In this document: in pieces, positions 26,666 through 37,876 of the stretch
Layout of the letters: each line of letters starts with the position of its first letter
How positions within the stretch are numbered: the stretch's first letter is position 1
NCBI RefSeq assembly: GCF_000003815.2
Contig: NC_049985.1
Coordinates: forward strand, 10,067,726 to 10,131,725
Direction: 5' to 3'
Source: Branchiostoma floridae
Lineage: Eukaryota > Chordata > Leptocardii > Amphioxiformes > Branchiostomatidae
DNA: 64,000 bases
The notes under the pieces: model-generated
Databases searched by the model: none
The model's input: the letters and a program-made list of their open reading frames with translations, nothing else
What the model was told of the DNA's origin: nothing
Program-made: the position numbers and the translations under genes

Positions 26666-27447
26666 CTAGAACAGCAAGATAAAAATGTCACGCTTGCGTC
26701 TTTGTTGTGGTTTGGGATGACCCAAATAGTAACGAGTGCATGAGAAATGGATGAGCAACTGCCGACCAAGTCTCAGTAGTCCAGCAGAGTGACCTTGGCA
26801 ATAGTTTTGCGACCCGTGACGTTTTGCGGCCGCTGCGCCCTTCTGCACCGAGCGCATGCGCCGTCGCAATGAGTGCTGGACGGTAAACCGCCATGGTGTA
26901 GTGTAGTACCAAGAAGGTTAAAATTTGTGTAGTACCAATACGTCCAGGCATACGGTGTGCTATGAATAGATTGTGGGGCTGTCCGGGAAAGGTAGTTAAA
27001 GCAAAGCAGAGTGTTATTTGGGCAGCTTTGGCAGCGGTGTAGACAGTTGTTCATCCTTTTTCTCCCAGTCAGTACATGGTGGCGTCACAAGTGTGATCAA
27101 GTTGTTAATAGCAGCTATTTCAAAGCTATCTTAAAGCCTTCTCGTTGTAGACCTGGAAAAAGACAAGTTATAAAGTAGTGCAGTCGATCAAAAAATAATG
27201 TTGATACTTCGGTGTTCAACCTCCCAGGATCACATGAAGTCTCCATGAAAAGTGAATGGAATATGTGTACCAACATATAAACCACATATTCCGATGAGAC
27301 GGCATACCATACGAGATGCTCCTTCCGACGCTGTGAGTGACCTAACCCTATCCTCACCTGAACATGCCACTAGGATGTAAGCGTTCGGTTAGGATCAGGG
27401 CACTCACCTCACAGCGCTCAAGCGAAGAGATTCTTACTCCCCTACAC

Positions 27448-30400
27448 TCAGGTTTTTGTCATCATCTCATAGAATTCCATAAAGTTGATGTGACCATCCC
27501 CGTCGATATCGGCCTCGTCAATCATCTCACTGACTTCCTCGTCGCTCAGCTTTTCACCCATGTTGGCCATGACAACACGCAACTCGGAAGCAGTGATGAA
27601 CCCTGCGGTACATGGTGACGAGATGGGTGAGAAATCATGCATTATGGGTCATGATGTCACGTCCGGTAAGGTCTAGACTGGTATGCTTTTTTGTCTGTTC
27701 GTCATTTTGTCACTGGAGGAATATTTGCTATTGCCAGACAGATATGGAGGTGATATTTATGTCAGAAAGAAAACAGGACCAACATTATAACTACTAGTAT
27801 TTCCGCCAGTGTTATCCAATGAAAATGGGCAGATTTCCACAAATTGATGGCGTCAAGGTCCGTATATGTGTTCGAAGAGATATGTTTCACAGAGCTGTGT
27901 GAGATGGCAGTAGCTTACCAGGAATTTGGATGTGGTAAGATAGATATAAAGATAAGCTTTATCTCCTAGAATTTGTGTGTAAAAGATAACGGTAAGATTC
28001 ATACGCAATATACAGAATACTGAGTTTTCCAGGGTTTGGGGTGTAATGTAATGGCAGTGATCATGACGATCTACTAATAATGGAATGCTGGTGATCATGA
28101 CCATCAACTACTAAGTAATTAATCATTGTAAGAGCTCGTGAAAACCCATGGAATTTGTGTGTGGTGAGTTGATGTTGAAGAAGGATTCAACTGCAGTTTG
28201 TTTAGATGGTGAGAGCGGCGTGGCTGCAGATGGGTAGGGACTGGGAAGGGGTGCGGGGGTGTTATTCTGGTTATGGCTGCACGCAGGGTTATGGCCTGTG
28301 ACATTTCTACAGAGAACTGTATAAGCGACATTCCTGTCCTCTCCTGTATGTATCCTCTAGTGCAGGACGATTTCGGCTACGTATCTGATAGGCGGCGGGC
28401 CGCGCCTATTTTAAAAAAATTGTGTTGTCATGTTTTTAAGAGAAATGCTAAGTAACGTTACATCCTATTGTGTTCGGCGGAATTAACGGTATAACACGTT
28501 ACATGTATGTTCAACATAGGCTTTTTCTTTGCACAAGCTAGTCTATACAATGTATAAGGACTAATATATCGATTAAAGCTACTGGTAGATCTTATATTTA
28601 CATATTTTGTTGCTATCCGTCCCACATATTGCCAGTACTATGGCAGGCATGTCAGATTAGACCGGTACCGGTTAGTACTGTCAACGTTGGACAGCAGAAA
28701 TCAAACCACATTACCATTGCCGTCCTTGTCGAAAACCCTAAACGCTTCTCTGATTTCTTTCTCGTTGTCAGCGTCGCGCTGTTTTTTCGCCATGACCATG
28801 AGGAATTCTGGGAAGTCTATAGTGCCGCTACCGTCAGCATCCATTTCGTTGATCATATCCTGAAGAGAAAGGAAAAGACAACTTTATTGATTTTTCCCTT
28901 TTACATTGCATCAGTTATTGACAAAACATGGTGGCTACATACTCACCACAATGAGAAACAAAGGTCAATTCGTAAAAAAACAATTAGTAAAGACAAGGAA
29001 AGAATACTATTCACACTGCGCAATCATTGGATCATCCTTAATGAGTTATGGGGAAAGTGCCGGAGTCGCGTGGTAAAGCTGGCTGGGGGGGGGGGGGGGG
29101 GGGGGTTAGGGGAGGGACAAAAAATAAACTTACTTCCATTCCCAAGAAGATCCCCCACTCTCTATCATTAGTATTATACCCCCCGTTCTCACTCTGGGAC
29201 CGACCTAAACCACACTTCTCGGCGGTGCGGATGTTTCCAGAGACTGCACAGTCAGGTTATGTGTCACTTCACTCCTTATATAGTATTGGGATTACGTCAT
29301 TGCGGATTGATCCAATTGTAGCGCAGTGTGAATAGCAACGAAAACCATACATATCTAAAAGGTATGAAATGAACAAAGATTTTTTGGTCAATTGAAACTG
29401 ATATCATCTTTAGAAATTCGTTCATGATTATGATATGAAAGCTTTTGATATAAAAAATGCTTGAACACAAAGTAAGATTTGAGTATTGCTTGCCGCTGAC
29501 ATAAAAAGAAATTCATCATGCATCTGGCAGATTATTGATGTATTTGACCAAACCAGTCGTCAACCTCAGTTTTTGAATTGCTGAAGATATAAGCTCGACG
29601 TCGGGTGTAAAAGTATAGATTGTCTGAGTTGTATGTGAATAACTTTTTTTTGTAAGTCTAGATCATGAGATATCTTTTTATCAGTCATCGATATCATTGT
29701 TAACAACATAACTATGTTTGTTATTTTTCACTTGTCAAATCCTATTCGACGCAAAGCCTTGTCTAAAATATCCACTTAAAATATGTCATAGCTTCCTCGC
29801 TAAACTAGAGCTCCGAAAAGTTTGATCTTTCTTTTTCTCCCGACGCTAATAGACTTTTCTAGGCACTCTTGTTTATCTGAGCCCCGGATGTGTCATGGCG
29901 ACCCCCTATCTGCTCTCACATCATCGTTAAACTATATATGTACATGCCACACTGGGGCAAAGATAACACCACGTCACAGTTTGCATAGCACTCCAATCCG
30001 CGAAGGCAGCCGTGTTACCAAAAATACTTGCCTAGACGCGAACATTAGACTATTAACTTTCTAAACTACTCAATAAAAGGACGCCCATGTAATGTTTTAT
30101 GGCTGCCATCACCGATGTTGCAATGGAAAACGAAATAAAGGTTTCCCTTGTGCTATAGTTGAAATTTTATTGACATTCCATTTCTATGAAGACTTCTACT
30201 GATTTTGCCAGAGTCCTCTGAACAACTTAAATCCTTTAATCCTTTTGGAATTTCTTTTCAAGGACCCTTGCTATTAAAATCTTAGCCGGTCTCATCCGAG
30301 ATAGAAAAATGTCGGCGTGTCTGTGACGGCAACAGTAGCATGCTGTGTTGAAAGCTGAGTCTTATTATGTACGGAAATGTTCAAGAAAACATGTGACAAA

Positions 30401-31484
30401 ATTTTATCATCGGTCTGCTTTCAGGTCCAACTAACAGTAACGGTAACATGGGGCCTAACATGGCTTGTATTGTTATGACATCATTTTATAAAGATGTGCA
30501 GCATTTGTCAAAGAAGATGTCCCATTTCGATTTGTACTAGCGATTATCTGCCTTGTATCAAATAACTCTGTTTGTCACAACTGCCATCTAATTAGACGCT
30601 CAATGAGCTGTCTTCCTCAATTTTCTAGCCCTGATAAGGTTAATTTTTGACATCTAACAAGGGTCAAGTGCAGGGACGTTATATATGATCCTAGTATTTT
30701 ATTACACTGAATATCCCAATGTAGTCTTTTCGTGAACTATCGACCAAGATCAGATGTTGGCGTTTACTACTCTCCAAGCACAGGTTAGGCTCCGGCTGTT
30801 TTTTAGGCGTTTGGCTGAGAAAAAAAAAACGACAAAAGTTTACAAAACAGCCGGAGCCTAACCTCTGCTAGGAGCCTAACCTCTGATTGTTGACAGCATA
30901 GAGATTACATTTTTCCGAGGTAGGATCGGTTGCTAAGATGCTAATTCTGATATCGGAAAAAACGGCACTTGAAAACGTGACGTCATTTTACGACAAACCA
31001 TTGTATCATTAGTTATAGATGTTATAGCCGAAGGAACAAACCCGTTTAGGAAGCTGTCCGGCCGATATTGTGCTCCAAGAGAGGTTAAGATCACGCCTAA
31101 GTAATTTGATTGTCACTTAGGACGTACGGCAGGATGACGTCAGCAAGTTAGAACAGTCGTGGATTAATTTGTCGTACAAGATCTATATGTCTTCTTGTGA
31201 CGGAAAACATTGTCGTAGATTCTTGTCGACTGTTGCTCTGTCATAGCCTGGCTGAAAATCGTAGAGAAACAAAATCGTACGACGTACTTAACCGCGCCTA
31301 GCCTTTAAAGATTACACTGACACAATCTACAAACCTGCAACTCCGCTATCGTTGTGAAGACACCCAAGTTACGTAAAACCTCTCCTAGCTCATCTGACGT
31401 GACATGACCGCTGCCGTCCCGATCGAACAGAGAAAACACGTCCTTCAACTCCGCGATTTTGTCCTCTGTTAGTGTGTCCGCCAT
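27448..31484 (-). CDS. Calmodulin-like protein B, four EF-hands, 149 aa
   Basis: Exons 31335-31484, 28715-28859 and 27448-27602 (150, 145 and 155 nt; phases 0 and 1; GT-AG). The protein starts [12 protein letters not shown] and ends MMTKT. EF loops are intact at 21-32 ([12 protein letters not shown]), 57-68 ([12 protein letters not shown]), 94-105 and 130-141 ([12 protein letters not shown]). The same exon plan as its neighbours shows tandem duplication. The middle exon is the only one between 26.5 and 37 kb, so it probably also serves the separate first exon at 35394-35543 and last exon at 26511-26665. A TATA-like CCATATAAGA lies about 55-60 bp upstream of the ATG. A cytosolic calcium sensor is expected; the target is unknown. 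It is not calmodulin proper and not a clear troponin C. Confidence 0.92.
27603..28714. other. Second intron of calmodulin-like gene B
   Basis: About 1.1 kb. Searched by eye for extra EF-hand exons on both strands; none found. No clear repeat. Confidence 0.5.
29085..29105. repeat. Poly-G tract, 21 bases
   Basis: An uninterrupted run of 21 G on the plus strand, hence C on the transcribed minus-strand RNA, about 226 nt upstream of the middle exon of gene B. Confidence 0.95.
30768..30874. mobile_element. MITE of the CCAAGCAGAGG-end family
   Basis: The left arm TACTCTCCAAGCACAGG followed by TTAGGCTCCGGCTGTTTT is inverted at the right end (AACAGCCGGAGCCTAACC then TCTGCTAGGAG). An A-rich centre separates the arms. 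The tail GAGCCTAACCTCTG is repeated once more just outside the right end. Clear relative of 10107-10227. Confidence 0.75.
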
Positions 31485-31536
31485 ACTCCTGCCGCTTAAC
31501 TGGTGGGAATGAACTTGTTCTACTGCTGCTGACCTC

Positions 31537-31546
31537 TCTTATATGG
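31537..31546 (-). promoter_or_regulatory. TATA/CArG-like box of calmodulin-like gene B
   Basis: On the minus strand this reads CCATATAAGA, preceded by GATATAT. It contains TATAAG at a distance that would put transcription start about 28 nt upstream of the ATG at 31484. It is one base off a CArG box (CC-W6-GG), a serum response factor site. Gene A has the related TCCATATAC at about 24199-24208. Confidence 0.45.
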
Positions 31547-32090
31547 ATATATCCCGCCCAAGCTTATACAGCTTCCACGTAAGCGTATGACAGAGATGGC
31601 TACTATATTAATCATAGGGAGCAGCCTAGTAAATATTTGGAGTGAGCCACGCGTATGAAGACCAGCTCCGGTATACTCTTGTTGAGCTGCTTTACTGTGA
31701 GTAAACTGGTTTCCGTTTACTCTGGCGGCGTTTAGATTTCTTATAAAGCGTCAGAGGCACAATTATAGTAACTTGTGATAAGTCCAGGGACTGACTGATG
31801 ATAGTCCGCATTGCGTAGTCTGGAACGTCCCAAACTTAGTATGTATGTGGCCTTGTGTGCCAGCTGCCTTTAACCGGACTGAGTTGGTTAGACGCCTCTA
31901 GAGACTGGAAAACAGTAGAGCTGATCAAGGTCTCCTGCTTTCTCTTATTGGGTCGGTAAAGGGCAGTTAGTACTCGCTCTTAGTGTGTCTACCTGGTCAC
32001 AACGGTTTCGGACATAAGAGATACTGCACCGTTCTACTTATGTAATTCATAACCTTGAAAGTGGTCTTCGGGTTTTGCGACATGGTTAAC

Positions 32091-32650
32091 AGGGCCTTAA
32101 CACTGAAACCGAATTAGCAGGAATCAAGCTGAACCAGCCGGAATGAAGTATTTGCAAACTTCGTGCCACATTCGGGCCATTCGGGTGGGAATTCCAAATG
32201 GACCTTATATCCCCTTCACACGAGAAGGAATGGGCCAAAATGCCGTCAGAATAAAAATTCTTTTCTATTCCTGGGAATTCGTAGTGTATTCTAGAAATTC
32301 TTTTGGCCACATTCTGGCAGGATTCGAAGTGACTTGCCGTTTCGCTTCTCGAATGAGGTAAGAATGTTTCGAACAATGTTGGAATGCCGTAGAATGCGGT
32401 CAGACTGCAGTTAGAATAGTTAAAATACACTTAGAAAACACTTTGAATGCCGTTTGATATTTCTCCACTTCAAATGCATCTCGAAAGTTTTTAGCATGTC
32501 AAAAACTTTCGGGCCAGCCTAAACAACGGGCACAAATATCTGGAATGCAGTGAGAATTTCTAAAATACACTACGAATTCCAAGGAATAGAATAGAATTTT
32601 CATTCTGACGGCATTCAGGCTCATTCTTGCTCTCGAGTGAAGGGGCCTTA
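32091..32650. mobile_element. Foldback element, copy 1
   Basis: About 560 bp beginning AGGGCCTTAACACTGAAA and ending near CGAGTGAAGGGGCC. Internally, CCCCTTCACACGAGAAGGAA (from 32211) starts an arm of about 90 bp that reappears inverted at about 32553-32645 (CTGACGGCATTC, TACGAATTCC and GTGAAGGGG in reverse order). No coding capacity. It lies head to tail with a second copy. Confidence 0.75.
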
Positions 32651-32651
32651 T

Positions 32652-33245
32652 AGGGCCTTCACACGGAAATCGAATTAGCAGGAATCAAGCCGAACCAGCC
32701 GGAATGAAGTATTTGCAAACTTCGTGTCACATTCGGGGCCATTCGGGTGGGAATTCCAAATGGGCCTTGAATCTCCTTCACACGAGAAGGAATGAGCCGG
32801 AATGCCGTCAGACTGAAAATTCTTGTCTATTCCTGTGAATTCGTAGTGCATTCTAGACATTCTTACGGCATTCGAAATATTCTTTCGGCCACATTCTGGC
32901 AGGATTCGAGGTGGCTTGCCGTTTCGGTTCTCCATCGAATGAGATAAGAATGTTTCGAATAATGTTAGAATGCCGTAGAATGCGGTCAGACTGCAGTCAG
33001 AATAGTTAGAATACACTAAGAATCCACTACGAATGCCATTCGATATTTCTCCACTTCGAATGCACCTCGACAGTTTTTAACATGTCAAAAACTTTCGAGC
33101 CAGACAAAAGAACGGGGACGAATATCTCGAATGCAGTAAGAATGTTTAGAATACAGTACGAATTGCGAGGAATTGCCACGAATAGAAAAAAAATTCATTC
33201 GGACGGCATTCCGGCTCATTCGTGCTCTCGTGTGAAGGGGGCTTT
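32652..33245. mobile_element. Foldback element, copy 2
   Basis: About 590 bp, directly adjoining copy 1 and similar to it over its whole length: same start (AGGGCCTTCACACGGAAA), same internal arm from 32773 (CTCCTTCACACGAGAAGG) inverted at about 33130-33240 and ending CGTGTGAAGGGGGC. The better agreement of its ends with each other suggests that copy 2 is nearer the original form. Confidence 0.75.
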
Positions 33246-35393
33246 AACATTGGTTAAGTAGTTCGAACTACCTTAGCGTGGTCTCGCCTTGCACTTCACA
33301 TAGTCGAGAAAAAAAGTGGTTGAGTATTATCCAGGGATTTCCCGACGAAGGCTACTGTCCTGCCGGGCAATTTTGGGCAATTTCGGTCGTGACCCTTGCG
33401 TGGCCCTGTGGGATACCCTTCGGCTCCCGCGTTACATTTGAGTACGGTCGGGCCCCTAGCTGGTACATTTTGAATTCGGCCCGGGACCCTGTGACAAACC
33501 CCGTGGGGTAGACTGAGGGGTAGCCCCGGTGTCCGGTTTGTTGAAACATGCAATCTTGTATCCATCGAAGCTAGTGAACACATGGACATGAGTGTTTTGC
33601 ATCAAAATGATGATGATGATGCTCCAACAAAAGACGTTGTTCAGCTTTACAGTCCACAATGAGTCCAAATTCAATTCACAAAAAGAAAAACACTACGTAC
33701 ACAGAGGAACAGACTGATCTAATGGCGACATGTTTCTTGTGACGACAACGTTCGGGCCTGCCTGGCCGATGTTGCTCGTGACCTTCACCATTGAGATATA
33801 GTAAGAGTTTATTGACACCCAGGGATCTATATTAAAACTGGCAGCTCGTGTTGTAAAGATCCGACTCTTTAAAATTTAACACTTTACAATGTAACGTAAA
33901 ACCGACCGGGTGACGATCGTCATCCTCGAGAGATTTACACACAGGCAAAATAGAATCTTACGCTTGTTTGAAAAGTACCGCTGTTTTATGAGATTTGTAG
34001 TGCATGTATATTTATCCATTATTAGACGTAGAGTTAAAGTATCCAGCAACATTGGCACGTAGTGATTATGACTGGTGACTATGATTGATGGTTTAATTGG
34101 CGTTATCTGTTTCACGAGGGGAGGGACCAGCCTCCAAGCAGATGTTGGAAGGGAATATCGTAATAGTGTCTAACTTTTCGCGTTTTTCTGACGTTTGCTC
34201 ATGAAGGGGGTCTGCGTACGATTTTCCCTCCCACCAATTATATTTAGATATAGGTGGTGAGTTACAATGGCCCATTTTTTTCTATAATCTTCTGGTTGAC
34301 AACGATACCAAGGTGACATGGCGTAATGCTTTCTGGCGGCTAAACTCTGTCTCATGTGGTGTAGTGGACTATCAGAAAAGCCAGTGGGTCAGAAAGCGTT
34401 ACGACGTTTGCCTCAACATCTGCTAGAATGATGAAAGTAATTCTTGGAGGTCCATTTTGGCCGGAGCGCTTGATATGGTCTCTGTTTACAGGGTCGACTC
34501 CCTCCAACTCAAACATTACAGCAGAGGCACGATCTCGGCAGACATCAAACCTTAATATCAAATCCTACTATGGACATGTTAACAATGCAGCTGTCAGACT
34601 AGTCGACCGAGCAGATTGTGTCTTGTTTTGTCTGAGTTTCTGTAGCGATTTCTGTTTTTCTGTAGTGGTGCAAAAACTTGCACACGATAGATAGAAGTAA
34701 ACAAAACATTGCAACAAGACGCCTAAACATGATGAAGCCATGCGTCCGCTTGGAAGCTGCTCTCAACGGTCTTCCGGTGCTTCTGTCATACAATATTGTA
34801 ATGTACTTTCAAATATCATTACCCTTGCAAAGAGGTCATGTTTTTATGCTTCCACGGTTTAATACAATAACTAGGAAGGAATAGTGAAACATTAAAACAA
34901 TGGTTGTATTTTTTAACGGACTTTCAAAAATTCAATGCAGTTTTCGGAATTTTGGTTGACGAGGACGATACCGATATGAAGTATAACGATACTGTTTAGG
35001 CCGACTTTTAATCGTCAGTTATCATTCCTCTGTACGAGCACTCATGGAATGTTAGCAATGTTTGTAAGGCACGCACTACAACAAAACTAAGCAATGCGTG
35101 TAAACAAACATCTCCATTTAAACCCTTTTGTGGTTATCTTTCTCATCCTACCCATTATCTATTTTTCTTCTTCCATTTGGTACTTAAATGTCTTTTTAAA
35201 GTTAAAGAAGTACTTGATTTTGACAGAAAATTGTGTGTTATCTTCCAGCTTTCTGTCGTTTTTTTCAGCAGACAGTGAGCGATGTCTAGGCTGACATTTC
35301 ATGGGGTAATATAAAGAATGCTTTATATAGATGAGATGGGGCACTGATGGTGGATAGATACTTCATAAAGCAGCAGTATTTTACATGTCTTAC
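33246..35393. other. Non-coding stretch between alternative first exons
   Basis: No exon was recognised. A GC-rich piece at about 33345-33540 (with CCTGCCGGGCAATTTTGGGC) resembles fragments near 9.3 kb and 20.05-20.2 kb and may be an old dispersed repeat. CCTCCAAGCAGATGTTGG at 34131 and CAACATCTGCTAG at about 34408 look like opposite ends of another decayed MITE. Confidence 0.4.
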
Positions 35394-35543
35394 CTGAAGT
35401 TCTGCTACAGAAGCGCCGCGGCCCAAGCCTCTTAGAACACTGCCCAGCTCTTTCGTGGAGATATATCCGTTTCCGTCCAAGTCAAAGAGAGAGAACACAT
35501 CCTTGAATTCCGCAATTTGCTCCTCCGTTAGAACGTCCGCCAT
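35394..35543 (-). CDS. Alternative first exon (1c) of a calmodulin-like gene
   Basis: An intact 150-nt first exon: ATG at 35543, 50 codons, and donor CAG|GTAAGAC in phase 0. It begins [17 protein letters not shown] and has a complete EF-hand 1 loop [12 protein letters not shown], ending SVAELQ exactly where its paralogues splice. No matching middle or last exon exists between it and the next first exon at 31484, so the nearest phase-compatible partner is the middle exon at 28715-28859. Spliced so, it yields a 149-residue four-EF-hand protein with an N-terminal hand only about 60% identical to that of exon 1 of gene B. It is either an upstream alternative promoter and exon, or a relic of a gene whose other exons were deleted. 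Frame, start and donor are all preserved. Confidence 0.82.
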
Positions 35544-37876
35544 TTTGAAGGCCCCCGCGCAACGGTCCTGGGAATTTACGGTGCGGCGACTACTGATGTC
35601 TGCGTCCTGTCACATCCACGGGACCAGTCTTCCTCTCCTTCCGCTGACAAACGCCTGTCTTGATACGCAAAATTCCTCCGATAACAGACTTCCTACAATT
35701 GGAAGGAGCAGCTTTTTCCGAAGGTTTCCCCCCAAGGGACAATTCAGGCAATGCCCACCTAACACGCGCAACTCCCGAAAATAGTGAGTTGTGTCAAGGC
35801 GACGTGACAGACACTGAACTTTCCATCCGTGTTGTTACAGTTGTCGGCTGTCCTATCGCGTTACAGGGATGGCACTAGGAAAAGGACACCTAAAACCGGC
35901 ATCAAATACTTGCTGTACACATAATGTCATCCACACTTGTTATGCCTTACATATGCATAATACGCTTGATGTACGAGTGTCTATCTACAGGTCATGTGAG
36001 TTGAACTTGCTGTGTGGTACGTTCAGAAACGAATACGCGTCATCAACGCGAATGGGTGCGAGCATGCGCAGCACGTCCGTGTCAGAAAGTGACGGGTTTG
36101 GATGAAACAACCCCTGACTCCTGTGGTATCCGTGGCGCTTAACGAGACAAAGAGATGACAAGCGGGGATTTTTTGTCACTCAACCTAGCCATCATCTCTG
36201 AGCTCTATTTGTCTGTATAAAGTTGTGCAAACACAGACTACCAGACGAAACCGTACAACGACATAAATGGGGTATATTGATGATATGAACGATATAACTT
36301 TCGAAGAGTTCAACCGAATATGGCCTGATATGCTTGATTTGAAGCTTCAAAAGAACATAGATTTCGAAGACTATTTAGAGATGAACCTTTAAGAAACTCT
36401 ATCACAACCCGAACAACCTTACCCACTCGTAATGGCTGAACTCACTTGGGTCGTAAACATGTTTTTGTTCAAAGAGGAGTTTGCTGACAGCGAGTCTACA
36501 TACCAGTAATAATTGTCTGACAGGAACCTTTGGAACACATTCCGTCAGATTTCTTCAGCGGCATCGATGCAACTTTAAGAAAGGGATTTAGAACATTTTG
36601 GAACCTTCGATGAAAAACAAAGTGGTACTCCCCATTATCAAGATTTTTAGCTTCGCTAAATGGAAAAGTTGTTTTGTGCGACGAACAATAAAGTATCCAA
36701 TACAACAACGAAGTAACGCAGTTGAAAACGTAACAACCTCTGACCAAGTTGGCATCGAGAATAATCGAATGACCAATTGTTGTTGGGTGAAAGTCATTGA
36801 TTTGCTTGCTTGTCTATTTGTTTGCTTGATTAGTAGGTTGTTGTTTCGTATACCAATAGTCAATCGTGAATACCCCCAATAGGTAACTTTCCATTGAGGC
36901 CAAGAACGAAGTCCCCTGAAAGATCTAAGCGCGAAAAGAAAGGCCAAAGTCATACGTTATGTTAAACCAATACGATGATGTAACTTGATATCACTGCAGA
37001 TCTTCATATATCCCTTCTCATGTAACACCAGTTATGGGTAGAGTCAGGGACTCGATAATGTTACCCCAGGGGGCTAACACAGCAACGCAGTTGTCCTATT
37101 CGTTCCCAAGGAGCAGGTATTCAAGGAACAAAGAACCTCTGGGTACTAGCTGGAAGGTTCTCTGTCGCTACCAATGACGTGCCTGCCATCACAAAGATGT
37201 AATGACGACGTCGACTTCCTTTAACGGTAGTCCTTTTGATACGAGGCTTTATTTTTCCATATGGACATCTAAGTAGTAGGGATATTCCAACTGGAGAGAA
37301 CCAGCTTTTTCCCCCAGTTCTATATCATACTTTTATTTACACACATTTTTCAGTAGGTTTGATATCATTTTAGGTGCAACAATGACCATAGTTTGAACAG
37401 TAGGGGAACCTAAAATCATACGTTATAATGGAAACGAGCGTTACTTTGTAAAATTAAACTAGATCTTCTGTTGATTCGATAATTCGCATAGCAGCGTTCT
37501 TCCTTGCAGATCAGACGTAGGCGAAGCGTTTAATGCAATTCTATACATTGTAGCGTCGTCCACACAATAGGTTCATCAAGTGTTGTAAAGTAGTTTTTTA
37601 GTCGTAAAAGTCGCTCCCAGAGTTTGATACATTGTGCCGTGGCCCTCAGAATCCTGGATCTATAGCGAGTAGCATTGCACTATTGTTGTTGCAGAGCATC
37701 GTCCAACATGCGGAAGAATTTCTCCAAAACAATATATTGCAAATGTTTCAGCCAATTTCATCCACGTTCGTACATTGTAGCTTCGCCATCAGAAGGGTGG
37801 ATCTATGGCGAGTAATCCTTAAGGGACCTTAAGGTTTTACAAAGCTGCGCTCATGACGTGGAAGGGTTGCAACGTT
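35544..37876. other. Intergenic region between calmodulin-like genes
   Basis: About 2.3 kb. TTTATT at 37332-37337 and 37248-37253 are minus-strand AATAAA signals about 540 and 625 nt past the stop of gene D. A 41-codon acidic frame at 36267-36392 (plus) was noted but is not supported as a gene. Confidence 0.45.

Larger units (their letters stand above)
28860..31334. other. First intron of calmodulin-like gene B
   Basis: About 2.5 kb. It holds a G21 homopolymer (29085-29105) and a MITE (30768-30874). No additional middle exon was seen. Confidence 0.5.

Noticed and set aside
26263..26769. 168-codon minus-strand frame
   Set aside because: It is the wrong frame over exon 3b; the correct frame gives an EF-hand with matching splice phase.
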